Below are positions 1-5,696 of a stretch of 7,907 nucleotides of DNA, piece after piece. Below the pieces are notes generated by a model. That model was given only the letters and a program-made list of their open reading frames with translations. It did no database searches and was not told the origin of the DNA. The first letter of the stretch is position 1. Every line of letters starts with the position of its first letter. The DNA is from an uncultured Oscillospiraceae bacterium (GTDB lineage: Bacteria > Bacillota > Clostridia > Oscillospirales > Acutalibacteraceae): contig URRG01000095.1 in the NCBI GenBank assembly GCA_900550095.1, forward strand, positions 1 to 7,907, read 5' to 3'. The translations under genes were made by a program, and so were the position numbers.

Positions 1-90
1 TGTTTAACCTGCCAAAAAATCTGCCGGCGCGATTCGACACTTAGAATTGTGCGGTGTTGCCCTTATTTTAAGGCTTCGGCCCGGACGGCC

Positions 91-1923
91 TTACGGTTCC
101 TGCCCTCCGTTGAGCAGCGCGTTCAAATTGGCCAGCAGGTCGTCCGACAGCGCGGACCCCTGCTTTTGCTGGCCGCGCGGCGCAGTGAACACCGGAGGTT
201 TCGCGGCAGCTCCCACAGACGGTGCAGAAGGCTCCTGCGCGCGCTGCATTTCCGGCTTCTTCTGCCCGGATACAGGCGCCGCCGGGGAAGCCTCCCCCTT
301 CCGGGCCGTTGAAGCAGGGGCCGCTTCTCCCGCATCCGCCTTACTTCCCATCGGAGGGATGGGCGCGGAATAAGGGATGATCACAGGCTCTTCGGTGCGC
401 GCGGGCGCAGGCTGCGCCTGCGGCGTGCCCGCCACCGCCGCGGCGGACGGCCTGGCATAGGGTCCCGACAACGGAACGCTGGGCGCGATCGGCGTGGGCT
501 GCGGCACATAGGGCTGTTTCGCCTCCGTCCCACGCGGCGGCGGGGGCGGCGGCGTGTTCAAAATGCGGGCCGCCTCCGCGTCCGGTTCGATATAGGGCGC
601 GGTATGGGGCGTATAGGGGTCAAACGGGGCAAACGGCATGGCACGCGGTGCATGCGGTTTTCCAAACGGGATCTGTGAGCCGGATTCCGGCGGCTCCTTC
701 GGCGGCACCTGCGGGATCTCCACCTTCTGCACCACGGGCTGCGCCGGCGCTTCCGGAATATCATAAGGCGCATTGCCCGGCGCAACGCCGCGAGCCGCGT
801 GCTGGACCGCGTCGTATTGCTCCTCCAGGACGGCGGGCCTGTCTCCCTGAGGCGTTACGTTGCGCCCCGGCAGCGGCCTGCCATTCGTTGCGCGGTAGCG
901 TGGGCGGGAGGCTTCAAAGGCCGGCGGCTGCAGCTCCTGCTGCGGTTCCTCTGCCGCGGGCGGCACAGAGGACGGCATGGGCGCCATGGGCTGCTGGACT
1001 GCAGCGTGCCGTCCGGCGGCCGCTGTCTGCGGGAGATCCGCCTCTCTCGCCTGCACAACGGCCGCTCCTCCGTCACGCCCCAGGGCGGGCGCTCGGTCAA
1101 ACCGGTCGTCCCTCCGGGATGCATACAAAGGATAACCGCCCTCCGGCGCGGCCGCATAAGGCGCGCGATGGTCCGGGCCGCAGCGGCGCGCGTACTCCTG
1201 TTCCCGCAGCGCTTCATCGTAGCGTATGCGGCGCAGGGCCTCCTGACGAAGCCGTTCCTCTTCATAAAAACGGTCGCGCAGTTCATCTTCATAGCGCACG
1301 CGGCGCAGAGCGCTGTAATAGGCGTCTTCTTCCCTGCGGGCGCGCACATATCGGTCGTATTCGCTGTCCGGCGCAAAAGCGGGAACCGCCCCGTCCCGAA
1401 CGCTCCGCCCCTCCCGTACAGGGTACGCCGCATGCTCCTGCACAGCGTATTCACGGGCCGGAGCGGGCTCCTGCGGCGCTGGGGGCGCTGCCGGTTGGGC
1501 CGGCTGCGGCTGTGCGGCGGGCGCATTTTCAGGGAAACGCTCCACCTGCGCGCCAAGCGAGGATAGGCTGCGCTCGGTATTGCCCAGCGCGGCGGTGATG
1601 CCGTCGGTGGCTTTCTGCAGATCGCCCGTCGCCGCCAGTATCTTGGCATCCACCGCCGCAAGCTGCGCCTTCAGCACGGCGATGCTGGCCGCAATGCCGT
1701 CGGCGGACTCCGCCAGCCCCGCCTTCGCTTTGCTCTTTTCCACCTTTGCTTGGGCCACAATGGCCGCGGCGTCCTCTTTCGCCTTTTCAATGTGCGCCGT
1801 CGCCTGAGCGTCAGCCGCGCGCAGAATGTCCCGCGCCTTGAGCTGCGCCTGCTGCAGCAGGGCCTGGTCGCCGCTGCTTCCCGATCGGCACCGCCTTGCG
1901 CGTATACATTGGATGTCACCCAT
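91..1923 (-). CDS. Coiled-coil, Pro/Ala/Arg-rich protein of unknown function (probable N-terminal frameshift)
   Basis: I do not recognise this 610-residue protein. Residues about 20-128 are Ala/Lys/Glu/Gln-rich without prolines and should form a long helix or coiled coil (for example DQALLQQAQLKARDILRAAD). Residues 131-160 are Pro/Ala/Gln linker. Residues about 185-248 are densely charged, with a 24-residue repeat (ALRRVRYEDELRDRFY at 205-220, ALRRIRYDEALREQEY at 229-244). The rest is a proline-rich, probably disordered tail ending in a short amphipathic segment, SDDLLANLNALLNGG. There is no signal peptide or membrane segment. Such an architecture suits a scaffold or cell-envelope/division-associated cytoplasmic protein, but that is inference. 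The listed ATG has a weak AGG seven bases upstream, yet its first 19 residues (many Arg/Cys) look unlike the rest. A more natural N-terminus (NPYISRQVKLWVTSNVYAQ) lies in a neighbouring frame up to about 1970, so a one-base indel near 1866-1880 is likely. G+C is much higher than in the other genes here. No convincing terminator is seen in 1-90. Confidence 0.72.
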   Translation of the reverse strand: MGDIQCIRARRCRSGSSGDQALLQQAQLKARDILRAADAQATAHIEKAKEDAAAIVAQAKVEKSKAKAGLAESADGIAASIAVLKAQLAAVDAKILAATGDLQKATDGITAALGNTERSLSSLGAQVERFPENAPAAQPQPAQPAAPPAPQEPAPAREYAVQEHAAYPVREGRSVRDGAVPAFAPDSEYDRYVRARREEDAYYSALRRVRYEDELRDRFYEEERLRQEALRRIRYDEALREQEYARRCGPDHRAPYAAAPEGGYPLYASRRDDRFDRAPALGRDGGAAVVQAREADLPQTAAAGRHAAVQQPMAPMPSSVPPAAEEPQQELQPPAFEASRPRYRATNGRPLPGRNVTPQGDRPAVLEEQYDAVQHAARGVAPGNAPYDIPEAPAQPVVQKVEIPQVPPKEPPESGSQIPFGKPHAPRAMPFAPFDPYTPHTAPYIEPDAEAARILNTPPPPPPRGTEAKQPYVPQPTPIAPSVPLSGPYARPSAAAVAGTPQAQPAPARTEEPVIIPYSAPIPPMGSKADAGEAAPASTARKGEASPAAPVSGQKKPEMQRAQEPSAPSVGAAAKPPVFTAPRGQQKQGSALSDDLLANLNALLNGGQEP

Positions 1924-2036
1924 AGCTTTACCTGGCGGGAAATATACGGATTAACGGCCTTTTCCGACAAGAAGACAAAAGAACGATATGGACCTTTCCT
2001 GTATTTAACAGGGAGCATTATGGGACAAGCAGTAAA

Positions 2037-2054
2037 GAAGCAGAGCGCTGCTTC
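2037..2054. repeat. Perfect 7-bp inverted repeat in the divergent gap
   Basis: GAAGCAG (2037-2043) and CTGCTTC (2048-2054) form a perfect stem around the loop AGCG, in the 170-base gap between the minus-strand coiled-coil gene and the plus-strand HD gene. No T-run follows on the plus strand; on the minus strand only TTT follows, so it is at best a poor terminator. It could be an operator or an mRNA leader hairpin. No good sigma-70-type promoter was found in this gap on either strand. Confidence 0.35.
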
Positions 2055-2093
2055 AGATAGAGCCGGCAGATAAACGAAAAGGGGATATGCGAA

Positions 2094-2753
2094 ATGATAA
2101 CAATAGAAAGCGTACAGCAGAGCCGAGAGGTTCACACATATATTGCATGGGCGGATGAGATGCTGGGTTCTCTTGGGTATACAGAGCATAGCTTTGCCCA
2201 TGTGACAAAAGTCGCCCACTTTGCCAGAAAGCTTCTTCTGGACTTAGGCTATCCCGAAAGGACCGCAGAATTGGCTTGGATCGCAGGTTATCTGCATGAT
2301 ATCGGAAATGTGGTAAACCGCTATAATCACGCGCAGAGCGGGGCTCTGATGGCTTTTCGCGTATTGGATCATTTGGGAGCCGAGCCGGATGAAATCTCTG
2401 CTGTTATAAGCGCTATCGGAAACCACGATGAGGGAACGGCTTTTCCTGTAACGGAAATCGCTGCGGCGCTGATTTTGGGGGATAAAACCGATGTGCGCCG
2501 CAGCCGTGTACGGAATAGGGATATTGCGACCTTTGATATCCATGACCGTGTAAACTATGCCGTTGAAGAAAGCAGCGCTGAATTGTCGGCAGATCACAAA
2601 TCGCTGATTTTGAATTTGAAGCTGGATACAGAGATTTCTCCTGTGATCGATTATTTTGAGATCTTTCTGGATCGGATGACCTTATGCCGGAAAGCAGCGG
2701 ACCGCCTAGGGCTTTCCTTCCATCTTACCATCAATGGCCAGGCCCAGTTGTAA
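2094..2753 (+). CDS. HD-domain metal-dependent phosphohydrolase
   Basis: This 219-residue cytoplasmic protein carries the HD superfamily signature: H36 in SFAHVTKVAHFAR, the paired H68-D69 in AGYLHDIGN, a further H79, H111-D112 in IGNHDEG, and D130 in ILGDKTDVRRSRV. These residues match the metal-binding positions of HD phosphohydrolases, which cleave phosphomonoesters or phosphodiesters, often of nucleotides. The D130-K-T-D133 segment followed by arginines is typical of a common clostridial HD-hydrolase group. The C-terminal part (about 165-219) looks like a small alpha/beta extension (LILNLKLDTEISPVIDYFEIFLDRM). The substrate cannot be told from sequence. The ATG at 2094 is preceded by AAGGGG about ten bases upstream, an acceptable ribosome binding site. 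It appears monocistronic: a weak hairpin and a strong new promoter separate it from the next gene. Confidence 0.88.
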   Translation: MITIESVQQSREVHTYIAWADEMLGSLGYTEHSFAHVTKVAHFARKLLLDLGYPERTAELAWIAGYLHDIGNVVNRYNHAQSGALMAFRVLDHLGAEPDEISAVISAIGNHDEGTAFPVTEIAAALILGDKTDVRRSRVRNRDIATFDIHDRVNYAVEESSAELSADHKSLILNLKLDTEISPVIDYFEIFLDRMTLCRKAADRLGLSFHLTINGQAQL

Positions 2754-2755
2754 GG

Positions 2756-2778
2756 AAAACGGCTGATCGTTGTTTTTT
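2756..2778 (+). terminator. Weak candidate terminator after the HD gene
   Basis: Directly after the stop codon, AACG (2758-2761) can pair with CGTT (2768-2771), flanked by AA/TT and followed by G and six T residues (2773-2778). The stem is short, so termination would be inefficient. Position after the gene and before a new promoter supports the call. Confidence 0.35.
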
Positions 2779-2789
2779 CGACAAACACC

Positions 2790-2818
2790 TTGGAAAATCC
2801 CTTAAAATTTAGTATACT
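2790..2818 (+). promoter_or_regulatory. Sigma-A type promoter for the ADP-ribosylglycohydrolase unit
   Basis: TTGGAA (2790-2795) and TATACT (2813-2818) are separated by exactly 17 bases, close to TTGACA/TATAAT consensus and surrounded by A/T-rich DNA. Transcription would begin near 2825, giving a leader of about 27 bases before the ATG at 2852. This makes the following genes a separate transcription unit from the HD gene. Confidence 0.75.
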
Positions 2819-2851
2819 ATTCTAAGTAGTTTGTTTTCTGGGAGGAATAGT

Positions 2852-3640
2852 ATGTTTGGCTCGATTTTAGGAGACATTGCCGGTTCTCGATTTGAATTCA
2901 GCAAGCCTAAGGGATTCAATCCCAAAACGGTGGAGCTTTTTGCAGACGATTGCTTTTTTACGGACGATACGGTGATGTCGATCGCTACCAAATATGCTGT
3001 TCTTGGCGGATATTCCTATCGGGCGGCTTATACGGAGCTGGGGAAGAAATATCCTTCCGCCGGGTACGGGACCATGTTCAAGAAATGGCTGAACGATCCT
3101 GCCCACAAGCCCTATAACAGCTATGGCAATGGTTCTGCCATGCGCGTAGGTTTTATAGGGGAGCATTTTGAAACCCTGGAGGATGTCAAACGGGAGGCAA
3201 GAGAAAGCGCCTCATGCACACATAATCATCCGGATGGGATGCAGGGCGCTGAGGCGACGGCCGTATGCGTCTATTTGGCACGGAACGGCTGCAGCAAAAG
3301 AGAGATCGCTTCGTATATGCGACGGTGCTACGGCTATAATGTGGATACGTCTCTGTGTTTTCGCCGGCCCTTTTCCAAATTCGACATACGCTGCAATAAA
3401 ACAGTGCCTCTGGCGGTACGCTGTTTTCTGGAGAGCAGCGACTGGGAAAGCTGCATACGGAATGTCTTGAGCGTTACATGCGATACGGATACAGTGGGCT
3501 GCATCGCGGGCGGTATCGCGGAAGCCTATTACGGGGAAACAGGATTCGATAATATCGCGATTCTGCGCAGGTATCTCACTAAGGCTAAAATACAGGGAAG
3601 ACCGGATATGTTCTTATTCAACTGGGCGTCTATGAATTGA
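2852..3640 (+). CDS. ADP-ribosylglycohydrolase (DraG family)
   Basis: This 262-residue protein removes ADP-ribose from modified macromolecules or small molecules, in the manner of DraG/ARH hydrolases with two Mg ions. The family landmarks appear in order: GDIAGS near the N-terminus (7-12), the metal-binding FTDDT (36-40), GNGSAMR (92-98), the THNHPDG segment (123-129) and the C-terminal CDTDT metal-binding motif followed by GCIAGGIAEAYYG (210-228). All acidic residues expected to bind metal are intact, so it should be active. It is somewhat shorter than DraG of about 290 residues. The ATG at 2852 is chosen because GGGAGG lies six bases upstream; an in-frame TTG at 2831 lies within the leader and has no ribosome binding site. 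It heads a three-gene unit with a DUF3841-like protein and an 84-residue protein. The true ADP-ribosylated target is unknown. Confidence 0.93.
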   Translation: MFGSILGDIAGSRFEFSKPKGFNPKTVELFADDCFFTDDTVMSIATKYAVLGGYSYRAAYTELGKKYPSAGYGTMFKKWLNDPAHKPYNSYGNGSAMRVGFIGEHFETLEDVKREARESASCTHNHPDGMQGAEATAVCVYLARNGCSKREIASYMRRCYGYNVDTSLCFRRPFSKFDIRCNKTVPLAVRCFLESSDWESCIRNVLSVTCDTDTVGCIAGGIAEAYYGETGFDNIAILRRYLTKAKIQGRPDMFLFNWASMN

Positions 3641-3642
3641 AA

Positions 3643-3648
3643 GGGAGG
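3643..3648 (+). promoter_or_regulatory. Ribosome binding site deciding a non-ATG start
   Basis: GGGAGG lies three bases after the ADP-ribosylglycohydrolase stop codon. Seven bases downstream is an ATC codon (3656-3658) in frame with the next gene, where an ATG would be expected. No ATG, GTG or TTG sits at a suitable distance in that frame; the ATT at 3650 is only one base away from the site. Confidence 0.7.
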
Positions 3649-3655
3649 AATTTTT

Positions 3656-4141
3656 ATCAAAGTCGTAACATACCAATCCACTCAAGTGCTGAATATTCTC
3701 AAATCCGGAAAGGTGTACCGCGCATATAAGAGCATAAGCTTTGCAAAGGAGTACCAGGCCCTCATCGATATTCTGGGTCTTTCCTGTGAATGCCCTGTGT
3801 TCGGCTGCTTGAAATACCACAGAAAATATTCCGGCGGCTGCATATCCAGCAGCGTTCTTCTTACCCTGAATGTGCCGAAACAATATGTCAAACTGACGGA
3901 ATACCGGGTGTGGGCCGATTTCATGTTTTATCTCAAATATACGCAGAATACCGATTACACGAAGATAGCGTCCTCGATCTCTGCGGACACGGAGATCACG
4001 CAGAGGCATTTGGATACCGCCATAGCCGATCTGAAGGAACAGAGACGGCCATGGCAGTATGAAACTCCTCAGGTAGTTCTGGAGGAGATCCGGCCTGAAT
4101 GGCTGGTAAAATATAAATTTACGAAGAAGGAAAAATGGTAA
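3656..4141 (+). CDS. DUF3841-like protein, apparent ATC start
   Basis: Read from the ATC at 3656, this is a 161-residue protein that resembles DUF3841 in layout. It has an N-terminal strand and helix (KVVTYQSTQVLNILKSGKVY), a central CPVFGCLKYHR segment, a strand pattern VLLTLNVPKQYVKLTEYRVW (67-86) comparable with the family's 'hydrophobic strand - P - VLLSDFD-W' region, and the C-terminal PQVVLEEIRPEWLVKY (138-153) comparable with its 'Q-x-x-x-W-E-I...VV' end. The family match is from memory of its pattern, not a search. DUF3841 has no established function to my knowledge. A GTG at 3686 is the first conventional start, but it lacks a ribosome binding site and would remove the conserved-looking first strand. 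The gene follows the ADP-ribosylglycohydrolase by 15 bases and precedes the 84-residue gene by one base, so co-expression is very likely. No signal peptide or membrane segment is seen. Confidence 0.62.
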   Translation: MKVVTYQSTQVLNILKSGKVYRAYKSISFAKEYQALIDILGLSCECPVFGCLKYHRKYSGGCISSSVLLTLNVPKQYVKLTEYRVWADFMFYLKYTQNTDYTKIASSISADTEITQRHLDTAIADLKEQRRPWQYETPQVVLEEIRPEWLVKYKFTKKEKW

Positions 4142-4142
4142 G

Positions 4143-4397
4143 ATGGAACGCATGTGGATCCGAGGCGTCAATCGGTTGAAAGCGGCGGAGCTGCTATTTT
4201 CAGCTATAGAAGGCTTTTCGGTGGATACCTATCGGAAATATGACGAATTGGAGATCGTAGTGCAGGATGACGGGAGGTACTCCGTGTGGGGGAACCTGCG
4301 GGATGATTCCGAACTTCTGCAGGACACGCGGCGTGACCCGGAGCGCCGTGTGAAGCAGCTTTTGGCTTTGGTGGATGAAATTGCGGAAGAAGAATAA
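4143..4397 (+). CDS. Small acidic protein of unknown function
   Basis: This 84-residue protein is not one I recognise. It begins MERMWIRGVNRLKAAELLFS, then has strand-like segments around LEIVVQDDGRYSVWGNL (36-52), then a charged helix to the acidic end EIAEEE. I count 20 Asp/Glu against 13 Lys/Arg, so it is net acidic. There is no cysteine, signal peptide or membrane segment. The ATG comes one base after the stop of the DUF3841-like gene, so translation is probably coupled; an AAGG lies about 12 bases upstream, which is distant. A second in-frame ATG at 4152 is possible. It is the last gene of the ADP-ribosylglycohydrolase unit, before a strong hairpin. Small size, acidity and tight coupling would fit a partner or regulator of the upstream protein, but that is inference only. 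Confidence 0.7.
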   Translation: MERMWIRGVNRLKAAELLFSAIEGFSVDTYRKYDELEIVVQDDGRYSVWGNLRDDSELLQDTRRDPERRVKQLLALVDEIAEEE

Positions 4398-4403
4398 AGA
4401 CGA

Positions 4404-4438
4404 AAAAGGCTGTTTTAAGGATTCTTAAAGCAGCTTTT
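4404..4438. terminator. Long A/T-flanked hairpin closing the three-gene unit
   Basis: The arm 4404-4419 pairs with 4424-4438 over about 15 base pairs, with one bulged G and one G-U wobble and the loop GATT. The stem begins with AAAA and ends with TTTT, so it could act as an intrinsic terminator on either strand, although the T-run after the stem is short (CT). It lies between the stop at 4397 and the ispD start at 4456. No separate promoter for ispD is visible between it and ispD, so it may be a partial terminator or attenuator allowing read-through. Confidence 0.65.
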
Positions 4439-4455
4439 CTATGAGGAGCGATAAC

Positions 4456-5139
4456 ATGAAGGAAAAATGCTGCGCAGTAATCGTGGCCGCAGGAAATTCT
4501 TCCCGTATGGGTAAGCCGAAGATGCATCTTCCGCTGTGCGGAAAACCGGCCCTGGAATGGACGCTTGCAGCCTTTCAGTCCGCAAAGGAAGTTGATTCTG
4601 TTGTGATCGTCCTGCGTCCAGAGGAGGAAGAGGCCATAGTCCTTTCGGCGCAGAAATGCCTGAAAAAACCTTTTGTAACCGTTTCAGGCGGCAGCACCCG
4701 CCAGCAGTCCTGCGCAGCTGGCGCATCTGCCGCGCAGGACGTCCAATGGATCGCGGTTCATGACGGCGCGCGCTGCTTGGTCACTCCCGAAGAGATCGAC
4801 CTCGCTGTGCGGGACGCCAAAGAGAACGGCGCGGCGGCGTTGGCTGTCCCTGTAAAGGATACGATCAAAACCGCAGATGAAAAGGGGATGATATCCTTTA
4901 CTCCGGATCGGTCATGCTTATGGAGCATGCAGACGCCGCAGGTGTTTCCCAGGGAAGAATATCTGCGGGAGATCGAGAAGGCTCTGCAGGAGGGCCGGGA
5001 GTACACAGACGACTGTCAGCTTTGGGAGTACGCCGGCTATCCCGTTCATCTGTGCAGAGGAGAGTATACCAATATCAAGCTTACAACGGAGGATGATATC
5101 GCCGTTGCAGAAATTATTCTGAAGAAGCGGAGGCGGTAA
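4456..5139 (+). CDS. ispD: 2-C-methyl-D-erythritol 4-phosphate cytidylyltransferase
   Basis: IspD joins CTP and 2-C-methyl-D-erythritol 4-phosphate to form the CDP derivative in the non-mevalonate isoprenoid pathway. The 227-residue length is usual. Motifs in order: the nucleotide-binding VIVAAGNSSRMG (8-19) with R17 and K22, LPLCGKP (25-31), VHDGAR (101-106) with D103, the DR...TPQVFP region (151-165), TDDCQLWEYAG (184-194) and NIKLTTEDD (206-214) with K208. These positions correspond to catalytic Arg/Lys/Asp residues of Escherichia coli IspD. The first loop is shorter than usual and reads PKMHLPL rather than KQFLPL. The ATG at 4456 is chosen because GGAG ends seven bases upstream; the in-frame ATG at 4441 overlaps that site. 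Adjacent ispF, three bases on, argues against the related ribitol-phosphate enzyme TarI. Confidence 0.95.
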   Translation: MKEKCCAVIVAAGNSSRMGKPKMHLPLCGKPALEWTLAAFQSAKEVDSVVIVLRPEEEEAIVLSAQKCLKKPFVTVSGGSTRQQSCAAGASAAQDVQWIAVHDGARCLVTPEEIDLAVRDAKENGAAALAVPVKDTIKTADEKGMISFTPDRSCLWSMQTPQVFPREEYLREIEKALQEGREYTDDCQLWEYAGYPVHLCRGEYTNIKLTTEDDIAVAEIILKKRRR

Positions 5140-5142
5140 TAC

Positions 5143-5616
5143 ATGCGGATTGGTCACGGATACGATGTGCACAGGCTTGTGCCGGAACGGAAACTGATTC
5201 TGGGAGGTGTGCATATTCCCTGGGAAATGGGACTTTTGGGCCATTCAGATGCGGATGTTCTTGCCCATGCGGTAACGGATTCTCTTTTAGGCGCCGCAGC
5301 TTTAGGGGACATCGGAGCTCTTTTTCCAGACAATGACCCTGCATATAAAGGGGCAGACAGTCTTATGCTGCTGCAAAAGGCAGTATCTTATGTAAGGAAA
5401 GAGGGATGGAAGATCGAAAACATAGATGCCACCATATTGGCGCAGGCGCCGAAGCTTCGCCCGTATATACAGCAGATGCGGGAAAATTTGGCAAAGGCCG
5501 CAGGCCTTTCTGTGGACAGAGTCAGTGTAAAAGCTACTACTGAGGAAGGGCTTGGCTTTACCGGTAAAGGAGAAGGCCTTGCCTGTCATGCCGTTGCTCT
5601 CATCGAAAAAAGATAA
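5143..5616 (+). CDS. ispF: 2-C-methyl-D-erythritol 2,4-cyclodiphosphate synthase
   Basis: IspF converts the CDP-methylerythritol 2-phosphate intermediate to the 2,4-cyclodiphosphate with loss of CMP, acting as a homotrimer with Zn. The 157-residue protein is full length. It starts [12 protein letters not shown], giving zinc ligands D8 and H10, and continues with [19 protein letters not shown], giving H34 and the third zinc ligand H42. It then has [11 protein letters not shown] and the C-terminal [14 protein letters not shown] (132-145) that lines the nucleotide site. All key residues are present. GGAGG lies nine bases before the ATG, within the last codons of ispD, and only three bases separate the genes, so they are co-transcribed and probably translationally coupled. 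No terminator follows; the next gene begins 80 bases later. Confidence 0.96.
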   Translation: MRIGHGYDVHRLVPERKLILGGVHIPWEMGLLGHSDADVLAHAVTDSLLGAAALGDIGALFPDNDPAYKGADSLMLLQKAVSYVRKEGWKIENIDATILAQAPKLRPYIQQMRENLAKAAGLSVDRVSVKATTEEGLGFTGKGEGLACHAVALIEKR

Positions 5617-5640
5617 CACGCTGCTTTAAACCGGCATATC

Positions 5641-5683
5641 TTGGTAGGGGAAAGATTTTCCAATCTTCAATTTAACCAACCAA
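5641..5683 (+). promoter_or_regulatory. Leader hairpin before the DUF3343 gene
   Basis: AAGATT (5652-5657) and AATCTT (5662-5667) form a perfect six-base stem with loop TTCC. TTGGT (5641-5645) can pair outside it with ACCAA at 5675-5679 or the repeated ACCAA at 5679-5683, just before the ribosome binding site AGAGGTGA (5684-5691). No T-run follows, so it is not a terminator. It could tune translation of the following pair. It does not match a riboswitch class that I recognise. Confidence 0.4.
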
Positions 5684-5696
5684 AGAGGTGAGACCG

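Noticed and set aside
1..90. GGCC-rich inverted repeats after the coiled-coil stop codon
   Set aside because: Stems are only about four base pairs and no T-run follows on the minus strand, so a terminator cannot be supported.
47..373. Plus-strand open frames opposite the C-terminus of the coiled-coil gene
   Set aside because: Antisense to a convincing coding frame, with no recognisable motif.
648..1661. Long open frames on both strands inside the coiled-coil gene (for example plus 648-1598, plus 799-1566, minus 855-1661)
   Set aside because: They are shadows caused by the high G+C and absence of stop codons; their products are rich in Arg/Pro/Ala/Cys without family features and lack ribosome binding sites.
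1995..2023. TTTCCT with TTATGG at 17-base spacing as a promoter for the HD gene
   Set aside because: Both boxes match the consensus poorly, so it is no better than chance in A/T-rich DNA.
1671..2219. Minus-strand 182-residue open frame covering the divergent gap
   Set aside because: Not a gene as a whole: it overlaps the start of the HD gene antisense and turns Arg/Cys-rich after 1880. Only its middle part (about 1880-1970) looks like real protein, and that is treated as the missing N-terminus of the coiled-coil gene.
3614..4171. Minus-strand 185-residue open frame
   Set aside because: It is antisense to the DUF3841-like gene, whose tight spacing and ribosome binding site make the plus strand the coding one.
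4368..4396. TTGGTG with a downstream A/T-rich hexamer as a promoter for ispD
   Set aside because: At 17-base spacing the -10 position reads AGAATA, which barely matches consensus.
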